A DNA stretch of 64,000 bases from Sphingobium herbicidovorans. GTDB lineage: Bacteria > Pseudomonadota > Alphaproteobacteria > Sphingomonadales > Sphingomonadaceae. Positions 9,038 to 17,493 of the stretch are shown here, in pieces (the first letter of the stretch is position 1; each line of letters begins with the position of its first letter). Under the pieces are notes generated by a model that saw nothing but the letters and a program-made list of their open reading frames with translations, was not told the origin of the DNA and did no database searches. The DNA is taken from NCBI RefSeq assembly GCF_002080435.1, contig NZ_CP020539.1:832001-896000 (forward strand), given 5' to 3'. Position numbers and translations under genes: made by a program.

Positions 9038-9133
9038 CAGCTGCCAGAGGACGATGATGGACGAACCCTGCCGCCGCCTGGCGCGGCGGGGTAAGCCGTC
9101 CTGCGTCCGCCGAAATAGCGCGTGATCCTTTGT

Positions 9134-9164
9134 CCAGTTGACTCGGAAACTGGTTAGTTTACCA
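9134..9164. promoter_or_regulatory. Overlapping inverted repeats upstream of the alcohol dehydrogenase
   Basis: CCAGTT (9134-9139) pairs with AACTGG (9148-9153), and TGGT-N6-ACCA (9151-9164) overlaps it. A TTGACT hexamer at 9138-9143 could serve as a -35 box. The cluster lies 30 bases before the alcohol dehydrogenase start. It looks like a promoter with an operator over it, perhaps for the TetR protein encoded at 11566. Confidence 0.4.
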
Positions 9165-9195
9165 ATGACCGATAACAAGCAGTTGGAGAGGATGA

Positions 9196-10227
9196 ATGGG
9201 CGATCCCGTGACGATGCGGCTGGCGCGCGTGCATGGCGTTGGCGATATGCGCATCGACGAGGTTCCGGTTCCGGCTGTCGGCCCGCGAGACGTTCTGGTG
9301 CGCATCGGCGCGACTGGCATATGCGGCAGCGACCTGGGCTATATCGCGGCGGGCGGACTGGGCGGCGGCGCGCCGCTCGCGGAGCCATTGCCGATCGGTC
9401 ATGAATTTGCCGGCGTCGTCGAGCAGGTCGGCGGGCAAGTGCGCGGCATCCGGCCGGGTCAGCGCTGCGCCGTCAATCCCGACGCGGGCCTGATCGGCGG
9501 GGGCGGGCCGAGCGGGGCCTTTGCGCCCTTCATCCTCGTTCCCGATGCGCGTCCCGGAGTGGACATCTGCCCGATTCCCGACAGCCTGCCGCTGGAAAGG
9601 GCGGCTTTGGCGGAGCCATTGTCGGTCGGCCTGCATGGCTTGAACATTGGCCGGGTTCAGCCCGAGGACAAGGTGGTGGTGCTTGGCGCGGGGCCGATCG
9701 GCCTTTGCACGGTCATCTGCCTGCGGCACCGGGGCGTGCGTGACATAGTGATCGCCGATCTGTCCGACGCGCGGCTGGATCGGGCGCGGCGGCTGGGCGC
9801 GGCGGTCACGGTCAATCCATCGCGGGAATCGCTGACCGACGCCATCGGCAGGGCGCATGGGACAGGGGAACGGTTCGGCATGCCGTTTATCGGCAGCGAT
9901 GTCATCATCGACGCGGCGGGTGCGCAGCAGGCGTTGGGCGAATTGCTGGACGTCGCCAAATTCCGCGCGCGCGTGGTCATCGTCGCGCTCCACAAGAAGC
10001 CGATGCCCGTCAACCTGTGGAAGATGATGGCCAATGAGTTCAGCATTTCCGGATCGATCGCGACGGACCGGGAAGATGAATTCAACGAATGCCTGAAAAT
10101 GCTGGCGGACGGGGAGGTGGATGTCGAACCGCTGATCAGCCACCGTGTCGATTTCAGCAGGTTGGGCGAAGCCTTCCGCATCGCGGCGGATACGGAAGCG
10201 TCCGCCAAGGTCATCGTAACTTTTTAA
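9196..10227 (+). CDS. Medium-chain dehydrogenase (zinc alcohol dehydrogenase family)
   Basis: The 343-residue MDR protein has catalytic zinc ligands visible as Cys in GATGICGSDLG and His-Glu in IGHEFAG, and a Rossmann motif VVVLGAGPIGLC. The four-cysteine structural zinc lobe is replaced by a glycine-rich segment without cysteines, as in threonine/sorbitol dehydrogenase-like branches that lost the second zinc. It would oxidise a secondary or primary alcohol with NAD(P). A GAGAGGAT site lies three bases before the ATG. It sits between the aldehyde dehydrogenase and the sulfotransferase on the same strand. The substrate is unknown. Confidence 0.9.
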   Translation: MGDPVTMRLARVHGVGDMRIDEVPVPAVGPRDVLVRIGATGICGSDLGYIAAGGLGGGAPLAEPLPIGHEFAGVVEQVGGQVRGIRPGQRCAVNPDAGLIGGGGPSGAFAPFILVPDARPGVDICPIPDSLPLERAALAEPLSVGLHGLNIGRVQPEDKVVVLGAGPIGLCTVICLRHRGVRDIVIADLSDARLDRARRLGAAVTVNPSRESLTDAIGRAHGTGERFGMPFIGSDVIIDAAGAQQALGELLDVAKFRARVVIVALHKKPMPVNLWKMMANEFSISGSIATDREDEFNECLKMLADGEVDVEPLISHRVDFSRLGEAFRIAADTEASAKVIVTF

Positions 10228-10282
10228 ATGAGCTTCATGAGAGCGGTGAACGCCGTTCCATCATGCGTGAGAGGATGGGAAG

Positions 10283-11554
10283 ATGAGTGGAACCCAGACC
10301 CAGGAGCCTGCGGAAATCCGCATCGACGACATGGCGGACCCGGTGGTCACTCCGGCGATCCAAGCCGCCCGGCACGGGCCAGAGGGCCAGCCTGACCGCA
10401 TGACGGTGGACCAGGTGCTGGCCCAGGCGATGGCCGATGCCGGTGGGCTGAATGATTTTGGTGAGGATCAGGGCTTTCGCACGCGGATGGCGGTGACGCT
10501 GCAAGCATGGGACGAGGATGAGGGGCTGACCCGTGGGGGCCGCATCACATTGCTGAACCATATGGTCAGGGTGATGGTGAACCGCCTGCGGATCGAGGAT
10601 CTGGTCAAGCGGCGTCCCGAAATACTGGACATTGAAATCGACCGGCCGCTGTTCATCGCCGGCCTGCCGCGTTCCGGCACGACTCACCTGGTCAACTGGC
10701 TGTCGCGCGACGAGCGGCTGCGTTCGCTGACCTTGTGGGAGTCCGAGGAGCCGGTGCAGTTGCGGGCGCTGGCGCCGGGGGAGGTCGATCCTCGCGCCGC
10801 GCGCAGCGCCGAACTGTGGGGGGCGTTCGAGGCGATGCTGCCGCATATGGCCGCCATGCACGGCATGGATGCCGCGTCGATCCATGAGGACAACGAACTG
10901 CTCTACATGGATCTGAATTGCTATAGCTGGGAATTCCAGTCGCGCATTCCGCGCTGGATCGACCATTATTTCGCCCATGACCGCACCCCCAGCTATGCCT
11001 ATGAGAAGAAGGTGCTTCAGGTCCTGACCTGGCATCGCGGACCCAATCGCTGGCTGCTGAAATCGCCGCAGCACATGGAAAATCTGGCGGCGATCAAGAC
11101 GGTGTTTCCCGACGCCACGATGGTCATCACCCATCGTGACCCCATCGCGGTGCTTCGATCCTTGACCACGATGCTTGGCTATAGCGACCGCATTCGCCGC
11201 GATCCGGTTGATCCGCCCGCGCTCGCCCGGCTGTGGCTCGACCGGATCGAAAAGCTGCTGCGCGCCTGCATCGACCAGCGCGAGGCATGGGGACCGGATC
11301 AATCGGCCGACATATTGTTCCACGAATATATGGCGGATCAGGAGCGCGTGATGCGGCAGGTCTATCGCCTTGCCGACCTGGATCTGACGCCTGAGGTGGA
11401 AGGACAATTGCTCGGTTATCTCGAGGAAAATCCGCGCAACAAGCACGGCAAGGTGATCTATGATCTGGAAGGCGTGTTCGGGGTGGATGAAGCGGCCGCG
11501 CGCGAACGATTCGCTTTCTATTATGAACGCTTCCCGGTTCGGCAGGAGGCGTGA
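10283..11554 (+). CDS. Sulfotransferase family protein
   Basis: The 423-residue protein carries the PAPS 5'-phosphosulfate loop FIAGLPRSGTTHLVNWL (about residues 122-138) and a 3'-phosphate site MVITHRDPIAVLRS, as in the bacterial Sulfotransfer_3 family. It could transfer sulfate from PAPS to a hydroxyl group, or be one of the many family members with unproven activity that sit in lipid and steroid catabolic islands. It is preceded by GAGAGGAT and followed at once by the TetR gene. A conjugating enzyme in a degradation operon is unusual, and its role may be to modify an alcohol intermediate. Confidence 0.88.
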   Translation: MSGTQTQEPAEIRIDDMADPVVTPAIQAARHGPEGQPDRMTVDQVLAQAMADAGGLNDFGEDQGFRTRMAVTLQAWDEDEGLTRGGRITLLNHMVRVMVNRLRIEDLVKRRPEILDIEIDRPLFIAGLPRSGTTHLVNWLSRDERLRSLTLWESEEPVQLRALAPGEVDPRAARSAELWGAFEAMLPHMAAMHGMDAASIHEDNELLYMDLNCYSWEFQSRIPRWIDHYFAHDRTPSYAYEKKVLQVLTWHRGPNRWLLKSPQHMENLAAIKTVFPDATMVITHRDPIAVLRSLTTMLGYSDRIRRDPVDPPALARLWLDRIEKLLRACIDQREAWGPDQSADILFHEYMADQERVMRQVYRLADLDLTPEVEGQLLGYLEENPRNKHGKVIYDLEGVFGVDEAAARERFAFYYERFPVRQEA

Positions 11555-11565
11555 GGGACGCAGAT

Positions 11566-12222
11566 ATGCAGGTTTCCGAAGCTGAGCGGAAGGGCGTGGA
11601 TGCGCCAGTGGTTGCCGCGCCGACCGGCAGGGCGGACCAGACGCTTGCAAAGAAGCGCCGCCTCCTGCGGATCGCGCGGGAGGAGTTCATCCGGCAGGGC
11701 TATCGCGCCGTCACCATGGACGCGATCGCCCAGGCCGCCGGGGTGTCCAAACGCTCGCTCTATCTGTGGCATGAGGACAAGGCGGCGCTCTTTCGCGCCT
11801 GCCTGGCTGCCGGGGTCGATAATTTTCCCCTGATGCAGTTCAACGAAGCCGCCGACCCGGAAACTGACCTGCGCGCCTTTGGACTCGCGCTGCTCCGGGA
11901 ATTCATACGGCCATCGACCGTGGGCATCGCCCGGCTGCTGTTGCGCGAGGCCAATGAATTTGCCGAGTTCGGACCCCTGATCCGGCATAGTCGCGACGAG
12001 CATCTCGTAAGGCCGCTGGCCCGCTATCTTGAGCGTGCGAAGATCGTGGATGGTCATTGCGACAGCCAGGCGAAGCTGCTGCTGGCGATGATCCTGACGC
12101 CGGTGCATGATTATCTGCTCGTCGGAGACGCCCTGCCGGATGAGCGGGAATGCACGATCCATGTAGAGACGGCTGTGCGCACATTTCTGTGCGGCCAGAC
12201 CCGGCTATCGAGAGCTGCTTGA
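11566..12222 (+). CDS. TetR/AcrR family transcriptional regulator
   Basis: The protein of about 218 residues has a TetR N-terminal helix-turn-helix (ILRIAREEFIRQGYRAVT-like segment, then IAQAAGVSKRSLYLWHEDKAALF, residues 25-70) and a helical ligand domain. ATG 11566 is preferred, with AGGGAC eight bases upstream; an alternative GTG at 11551 overlaps the sulfotransferase stop. A palindrome at 12250-12263, between this gene and the HAPMO-like gene, is a likely operator. It probably represses the monooxygenase gene and perhaps the alcohol dehydrogenase operon. The ligand is unknown. Confidence 0.92.
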   Translation: MQVSEAERKGVDAPVVAAPTGRADQTLAKKRRLLRIAREEFIRQGYRAVTMDAIAQAAGVSKRSLYLWHEDKAALFRACLAAGVDNFPLMQFNEAADPETDLRAFGLALLREFIRPSTVGIARLLLREANEFAEFGPLIRHSRDEHLVRPLARYLERAKIVDGHCDSQAKLLLAMILTPVHDYLLVGDALPDERECTIHVETAVRTFLCGQTRLSRAA

Positions 12223-12249
12223 CCCCCGCAGCCGGGGCTGATATGAGAA

Positions 12250-12263
12250 AGTAAGTGTTTACT
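12250..12263. promoter_or_regulatory. Candidate TetR operator
   Basis: AGTAAGTGTTTACT is a 5-base inverted repeat with a 4-base spacer. It lies 27 bases past the TetR stop and 34 bases before the HAPMO-like start. Its position and size suit a TetR dimer. The GTTTAC half resembles part of the repeat at 9151-9164. Confidence 0.5.
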
Positions 12264-12297
12264 CACATAGGCCGGCGACGCCGGAGAGGATTGGAAA

Positions 12298-14241
12298 ATG
12301 TCTGAACATGCACAGGGTGCGGCGATCGCACGGGACTGGCACGACCGTAGCCTGCCGCTTGCCGATACGGACGAGTTGCGCAACGCGCTGGAGGAAGCGA
12401 ATCTCCAGACGCTGTTGATGGTGTATGTGCACCTGACCCATGACGCGGCGATGCTGGACGTTTTCAGCAACTATATCAGGCCGCCTTTTTCCGTACCCGG
12501 CACCGAAGTCCCCGATGAATATCTGCAGGAGCTTCGCACCAAGCTGCACCATGTGCTGACGACACCCGGCGCAGCGCGGGAGGACGACCCGTCCGAAGCG
12601 CTGATGCAGCGTATGATGAGCGTGGGGGTGGGCGAGGAAGTCGCCGACGAGTTCCTGCCGCTGCTGATGGACCAGATCGGTTTCAAGCTGCCCAAGCCCC
12701 GCAAGGAAATCGAAGGCCGCCCCGCGCCGCAGTCTGGTTTCAAGGTGCTGGTGATCGGCGCTGGCATGACGGGCCTCGCCGCCTCGCTGAAGCTGGAGGA
12801 AGCGGGTTACGAGCATATCGTGATCGAGAAGAACCCCGAAGTTGGCGGCACCTGGTATGAGAACCGCTACCCGGGCGTGGGCGTGGATACGCCCAGCCAC
12901 TTCTATTCCTATTCCTTCGAAATCACGCCCGAATGGACGCATTACCATCCCAAGGGCGTCGACATGCAGAAATATCTGCTCCACGTCGCCGACAAGTACG
13001 ACCTGCGTCGCAACATCCGCTTCAATACCGAAGTGGTCAGCCTGCGCTATGACGATGCCGAAGCCGTGTGGAACGTCACCGTTCGCGGCAAGGACGGCGC
13101 CGAAGAGGTCATTCGCGCCAACGCCGTCATCAACGCGCATGGGCCGGTGAACCGCTGGAAGTGGCCTGATATTCCCGGCCGCGAAGAATTCCAGGGCAAG
13201 ATGATGCACACCGCGACCTGGGATCCATCGACCCGGATCGAAGGCAAGCGCGTCGGCATCATCGGCACTGGCGCGAGCGCCGCGCAGCTGATCGGCGCAA
13301 TCGCAGATCAGGTCGGCGACCTCACCGTCTTCATGCGCACGCGCTACTGGTCGATCTATAATCCCGAGATCAATCATGAAGTGTCGCCGGGCATGAAGTT
13401 CGCGCTGCGTTACATCCCGCATTTCCGCGAATGGTTCCGTTTCCGCGTCTATTGGTTCGCGGCGGACGGCCTTTACGGCAATGTCGTGAAAGACCCGGAA
13501 TGGCCCGTTGACAGCCCGTCCGTGTCGGCCGCCAATGAAGGCGCGCGCCAGTGGGCGCTCGCCCATCTGGAGGCGAAGTTCCATGACCGCCCCGACCTCA
13601 AGGAAAAGCTGACGCCGGACTTCCCGATCTTTTCCAAGCGCATCATTCTGGACGCGGGCTGGTTCGACGCGCTCAAGCAGCCCAACGTCACGCTGGAAGA
13701 TGGCGGCATCGAATGCTTCACGCCCAAGGGCATCCGCACCAAGGACGGCAAGGAGTATGAATTCGACATCATCATCTGCGCCACCGGCTTTGACGTCGCC
13801 AACATGATGGGCAAGCTGGAAATCCACGGCAGGGGCGGCCGCTCGCTGCGCGACGAATGGGGGCTGGACGATCCGCGTTCCTATCTGGGCGTGACGGTGC
13901 CGGGCTATCCCAATTACTTCATGACCGTGGGACCCAACAGCGCGCCCAACCATGCGGCAGGCCAGAACCTGATTTCCGAGGCGCAGGTGCATTACATCAT
14001 CGAATGCCTCGATTGGATCAACGCCAACGGCGCGCGCGCCGTCGAGCCCAAGACGGAAGCGTTCGAGGCATGGAACCGCCAGGTCGAGGAACAGATGAAG
14101 CATATGATCTGGACCCACCCGCGGGCGAACAGCTATTATAACAACTCCAAGGGGCGCGTGTTTCTGTCTTGGCCCTGGCGTCTGGTGGATTTGTGGAACC
14201 AGACCCGTGGACCCAACAAGGAGCATTTCGAGCTGCACTGA
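12298..14241 (+). CDS. Baeyer-Villiger monooxygenase, HAPMO-like (first of three)
   Basis: This 647-residue flavoprotein has an N-terminal helical extension of about 140 residues, then an FAD Rossmann motif VLVIGAGMTGLAAS (about residue 150). The type I Baeyer-Villiger fingerprint FQGKMMHTATW follows (about residue 298), then a NADPH Rossmann GIIGTGASAAQ and ICATGFD. Length and extension match 4-hydroxyacetophenone monooxygenase rather than cyclohexanone monooxygenase. It would insert oxygen next to a ketone, making an ester or lactone for the hydrolases nearby. A TetR gene and operator precede it, and a strong hairpin follows. It is closely related to the frameshifted gene at 48282-50233. 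Confidence 0.92.
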   Translation: MSEHAQGAAIARDWHDRSLPLADTDELRNALEEANLQTLLMVYVHLTHDAAMLDVFSNYIRPPFSVPGTEVPDEYLQELRTKLHHVLTTPGAAREDDPSEALMQRMMSVGVGEEVADEFLPLLMDQIGFKLPKPRKEIEGRPAPQSGFKVLVIGAGMTGLAASLKLEEAGYEHIVIEKNPEVGGTWYENRYPGVGVDTPSHFYSYSFEITPEWTHYHPKGVDMQKYLLHVADKYDLRRNIRFNTEVVSLRYDDAEAVWNVTVRGKDGAEEVIRANAVINAHGPVNRWKWPDIPGREEFQGKMMHTATWDPSTRIEGKRVGIIGTGASAAQLIGAIADQVGDLTVFMRTRYWSIYNPEINHEVSPGMKFALRYIPHFREWFRFRVYWFAADGLYGNVVKDPEWPVDSPSVSAANEGARQWALAHLEAKFHDRPDLKEKLTPDFPIFSKRIILDAGWFDALKQPNVTLEDGGIECFTPKGIRTKDGKEYEFDIIICATGFDVANMMGKLEIHGRGGRSLRDEWGLDDPRSYLGVTVPGYPNYFMTVGPNSAPNHAAGQNLISEAQVHYIIECLDWINANGARAVEPKTEAFEAWNRQVEEQMKHMIWTHPRANSYYNNSKGRVFLSWPWRLVDLWNQTRGPNKEHFELH

Positions 14242-14262
14242 GCAGGCCCGAACCTTCGATGA

Positions 14263-14306
14263 AATGACTGGAGCCGGCCCCTTTGCAGGGGTCGGCTCCA
14301 GTCATT
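14263..14306. terminator. Bidirectional hairpin terminator
   Basis: An almost perfect inverted repeat with arms of 20 bases (AATGACTGGAGCCGGCCCCT and its complement, one G-T pair) closes on a TTGC loop. It lies between convergent genes ending at 14241 and 14350. The ends are A/T-rich but have no long T run. Confidence 0.75.
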
Positions 14307-14349
14307 TCCGTGTCATGGGTTTTCAGGAGCGCGCGCCTTTTGCCGCTCG

Positions 14350-15102
14350 TCAGCCCGATATCGTGTAGCCGCCATCGACCGCCAGCGTCTGTCCAGTGAT
14401 CCAGGCCGCGCCGGGGCTGGACAGGAACAGGATGGCGTTGGCGATGTCCTCCGGCGCGCCCGGACGCCCCAATGGCGTGCGGGCAAGCGTCGGCGCCATC
14501 CATTCTTCCTGCGCGAAGGTGCCTTCGGTCATGCGGCTGCGGGTCAGGCCAGCCGCGACGCTGTTCACACGGATGCCGCGTTCGCCCCATTTGACCGCGA
14601 GGGTCCGGGTCAAGCCGACTAGGCCCGTCTTTGCCGCGCCATAGCCCGGCACGATGGGAATGCCGAAAAAACTGCTCATCGACGTAATGCTGACGATGCT
14701 GCCGCCGCCCACGATGCTGCTTTGCGCCAGCAGGTCCGCGCTGCGACGGGCCATGCGGAACGCGCCGACCAACAGCATGTTGACGGCGCGGGCGAAAATC
14801 TCCGGCTCATATTCGTCCAGCCCCAGGCTGGGCAAAGCCATGCCTGCATTGTTGACGAGTATGTCGAGCCGGGGGAGGCTGGATGCGACCGCGTCGATGC
14901 TTTCGCCGTCTTCGATGTCCATGCGCAGATAGCGATAGCCGCTGAGGTCCGCGTCATAGTCACTGGCGTCGCCGCGCGTGCCGGTGATGATTACTTCGGC
15001 CCCGGCATCGCGATAGGCCGCCGCCGCCGCCGCGCCGATGCCGCTGGTGCCGCCTGTGACCAGCACATGCGCGCCGGAAAAATCATAGCTGGGGTTCGTC
15101 AT
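14350..15102 (-). CDS. Short-chain dehydrogenase/reductase (SDR)
   Basis: This classical SDR of about 250 residues has VTGGTSGIGAAAA for NAD(P) binding, LVNNAGMA, and the catalytic Ser and YGAAK (Tyr-x-x-x-Lys). It ends with the usual GQTLAVDGGYT segment. ATG 15102 overlaps the stop of the upstream Gfo/Idh gene by four bases; the frame is open further upstream but lacks support. It is the last gene of a five-gene coupled operon (18758 to 14350) and would interconvert an alcohol and a ketone. The substrate is unknown. Confidence 0.92.
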   Translation of the reverse strand: MTNPSYDFSGAHVLVTGGTSGIGAAAAAAYRDAGAEVIITGTRGDASDYDADLSGYRYLRMDIEDGESIDAVASSLPRLDILVNNAGMALPSLGLDEYEPEIFARAVNMLLVGAFRMARRSADLLAQSSIVGGGSIVSITSMSSFFGIPIVPGYGAAKTGLVGLTRTLAVKWGERGIRVNSVAAGLTRSRMTEGTFAQEEWMAPTLARTPLGRPGAPEDIANAILFLSSPGAAWITGQTLAVDGGYTISG

Positions 15103-16226
15103 ACGGCCTCCACTTCGACCCAACGGCCCTGCGCTGCGGACAGGCGAGCGGCGTCCAGCACGGCCTGACCCGCCGCAGCATCGCGGAAATCGCCCGCCGG
15201 ATCAGGCAGTGGCGGCGCGCGCCCTTCGATCCTGGCCTTCATCTGGCCGAACAGCTTGGCATAGGGCGCGACGTCGAAACCCTGCGTGTGCCAGCGGTCC
15301 ATCTCTGTTTGGATAAGCTCCTCAATCGCGAAGGGTTCGGGGGCGGGATTGACCAGTTCGGCAGGCATGACGATCTGGCGCGCGCCATCGGCGTCCTTGA
15401 TCCAGACTTGCTCCGGGTCGCCGAAAGCCGCGCCCGACTGGATCCAGGCGGCTCCCTTCGTGCCCGCAACCTTTGTGGCCATGACGAACGGGCCGGGGAA
15501 GTTCATCGCCGCCTCGATCACGCCCAAGCATCCGCTGTTGGTGCGGAACTGGACATTATAATAATCGTCGGACGTCATCGACGGGCGCGTCGTGGTCAGT
15601 TTGCGCAGGATCGCGTTGACGGCGACGATCTCGCCCAGCGTCGATCGCACCTGATCGATCATATGCGTGCCGAACGCCCCCAGGAAGCCGCCGCCCTGCG
15701 CCGCATCGGTCCACCAGTCGGCGAGCGGTTCTTCCTCTCCACTGCCGGGCTGCTGATAGATGCGGCTGAACATCAGCGGATCGCCGATCAGGCCATCCTG
15801 CACCACCCGGCGCAGCAGCGCCTGCGCGCTGTCGAAACGGAACTCCGCGCCGAGTGCATGGACGATCCCGGCCTTTTCAGCCGCGGCCAGCATTTCCCGC
15901 GCCTGGGCGAGATCGCGCGCGAAGGGTTTTTCGCACATCACGTGACGGCCTGCGGCGATCGCCTGCATGACTGGCGTGTAATGGGCGTGCGGGGGCGTCG
16001 CGACGGTCACCAGGCGAATGGCCGGGTCATCGGCCAGCACCTGTTCCAGATTGTCCGACGCCAGCGGGATGCCGAGCGGCGCGGCGCGCTGCGCCGTTCG
16101 CTCCCGGTTTCGCCCGACGATGGCGCGGACCTCGAAACCCGCCTCCCGCAGGGCGCGGATATGGGTGAACAGGCCAAAGCCCGTGCCCACGACGACTGCG
16201 CCGATTGGCGTTTGCTCAACGGTCAT
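15099..16226 (-). CDS. Gfo/Idh/MocA family oxidoreductase
   Basis: The 375-residue protein has an N-terminal Rossmann fold (VVVGTGFGLFTHIRAL), the family's EKPFARDL motif around residue 100 with its conserved lysine, and a C-terminal alpha/beta domain (GGGFLGAFGTHMIDQVRS). Members oxidise or reduce polyols, sugars or cyclic alcohols with NAD(P). It overlaps the TIM-barrel gene upstream by 11 bases and the SDR gene downstream by four, so translation is coupled. A TIM-barrel isomerase plus Gfo/Idh pair is classic for inositol or sugar catabolism, but the rest of this operon does not fit a sugar route. Confidence 0.92.
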   Translation of the reverse strand: MTVEQTPIGAVVVGTGFGLFTHIRALREAGFEVRAIVGRNRERTAQRAAPLGIPLASDNLEQVLADDPAIRLVTVATPPHAHYTPVMQAIAAGRHVMCEKPFARDLAQAREMLAAAEKAGIVHALGAEFRFDSAQALLRRVVQDGLIGDPLMFSRIYQQPGSGEEEPLADWWTDAAQGGGFLGAFGTHMIDQVRSTLGEIVAVNAILRKLTTTRPSMTSDDYYNVQFRTNSGCLGVIEAAMNFPGPFVMATKVAGTKGAAWIQSGAAFGDPEQVWIKDADGARQIVMPAELVNPAPEPFAIEELIQTEMDRWHTQGFDVAPYAKLFGQMKARIEGRAPPLPDPAGDFRDAAAGQAVLDAARLSAAQGRWVEVEAV

Positions 16227-17079
16227 CTGTCTCTCTAGCCTTTCGGATGATGGCGCGGGCGGCGGGCGCCCATGAGGCGATGGCTTCCGCCATCGGCATT
16301 GTGTTCAGTGTTTGGGAGAAAATCTCGATCGAGATGGGGGCCGTGCTGCCGATCTGGTCGAGCGTCCGGACGAAGCGCGTAAGGTTGAAGCTGCCCTGGC
16401 CCGGCACCAGCCGTCCGTTCATCGTTTCATGAAACAGGTCGGGTTCGGCCTGCGCGGGCGCGTCGTTGATCTGAACCGTGTGGATGCGCGATCCCGGTAT
16501 CCGGCTCAACAGGTCGAAATCCGATCCGCTACGGAAGAAGTGCCAGCTGTCCAGGGTTAATCCCCCATTGGGCCGGCCGGCCGCCTGAACGATGGCCCAT
16601 GCGCTCGCCAGATCGGGGATGCCGCCGAAGGGCAGAAATTCGATATGCACCTTTACCCCATGCGGGGCCGCGATGTCGCAGATATAGGCGAAGGCCTCGG
16701 CCGCTTCGTCCAGCGACATATCGACGCCCATCATCTCGACCGCAGTGACGGACGGCGCGCCGATACGCGCCGCCGTTTCGACCACCCGCTCCGGTGTCAG
16801 GGAACGCAGCAAGGAGGCCATCGGCACATCGTCCGATGCGGCCCGGTGGCCGGGCAGCCAGCAGGCGGTGCAATCGATCTCCATCAACGCGAGGCCATGA
16901 TCGGCGATGCGCGCGGCTATTTCGGGCGCTGCCATCCCGGCCGATTCCAGCGCCCAGACATCGCCCGGCATCAGCGATATGGCGGAAAAGCCGGCATCGC
17001 GCGCCGGGACCAGACGTTCGAGCAACGGAACATGGGCAAAGGGCGGCGCGGAAAGGCCCAGCGGGACGTCATGCGTCAT
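16216..17079 (-). CDS. Sugar phosphate isomerase/epimerase-like TIM-barrel protein
   Basis: The protein of about 287 residues is the second of three paralogues in the window. Likely metal ligands are Glu in HIEFLPFGG, Asp and His in LTLDSWHFFRSGS, and Glu in ISIEIFSQ; the block QINDAP followed by RLVPGQGSFN is shared with the copy at 22389. ATG 17079 forms an ATGA overlap with the VOC gene stop, fixing the start. Its place between a VOC gene and a Gfo/Idh gene suggests it isomerises an intermediate they make or use. No substrate is evident. Confidence 0.88.
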   Translation of the reverse strand: MTHDVPLGLSAPPFAHVPLLERLVPARDAGFSAISLMPGDVWALESAGMAAPEIAARIADHGLALMEIDCTACWLPGHRAASDDVPMASLLRSLTPERVVETAARIGAPSVTAVEMMGVDMSLDEAAEAFAYICDIAAPHGVKVHIEFLPFGGIPDLASAWAIVQAAGRPNGGLTLDSWHFFRSGSDFDLLSRIPGSRIHTVQINDAPAQAEPDLFHETMNGRLVPGQGSFNLTRFVRTLDQIGSTAPISIEIFSQTLNTMPMAEAIASWAPAARAIIRKARETDDR

Positions 17080-17489
17080 GGAGCGTCCGATCGGAAATTG
17101 AGTTCGAGGATGATGCCGTTGCGTTCCGTTACAAACAGCTGGCACAGGTTCGCCGACGGATAATCCTTGCGCGCCACGGTCAGGTTCGCGGCGTCCAGTC
17201 GCCTGAGCATGGCAGGCAGGTCGTCGCATTCCAGCGCGACATGATGCACAGCCCCGCTGCCTTGCGCGGGGGTGAAGGGGAATGCGTCATCGCTGGGATA
17301 GGCCGCATCGACGGGGCCGATATGGATGATGGCCCGGCCGTCTGGATCATGGATCCAGCAGCCATGATCGATGGACTTCGCACCCGGCGCCGCCTCTGCT
17401 CTCAGGCCGAGGATATCCTGAAAAAAGGATGCGGTGCCGGGGACGTCACCGGTGCGGATGTTCACATGATCGAGCGTTCGAACTGGCAT
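17076..17489 (-). CDS. VOC (glyoxalase/bleomycin-resistance fold) family protein
   Basis: The protein of about 137 residues starts MPVRTLDHVNIRTGDV and carries paired beta-alpha-beta-beta-beta units. The possible metal ligands are His in LDHVNI, His in AVHHVALEC and Glu in GIILELNF, in the usual VOC positions. Such proteins are glyoxalases, epimerases or extradiol dioxygenases. At this single-module size a lyase, isomerase or epimerase role is likelier than ring cleavage. ATG 17489 lies four bases after the DUF1214-like gene's stop, and the gene ends in an ATGA overlap with the TIM-barrel gene. Confidence 0.85.
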   Translation of the reverse strand: MPVRTLDHVNIRTGDVPGTASFFQDILGLRAEAAPGAKSIDHGCWIHDPDGRAIIHIGPVDAAYPSDDAFPFTPAQGSGAVHHVALECDDLPAMLRRLDAANLTVARKDYPSANLCQLFVTERNGIILELNFRSDAP

Positions 17490-17493
17490 GGCG

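Noticed and set aside
12259..14238. Open frame of 659 codons antisense to the first HAPMO-like gene
   Set aside because: No family motif, and it mirrors a gene with perfect flavoprotein motifs; it is a GC shadow.
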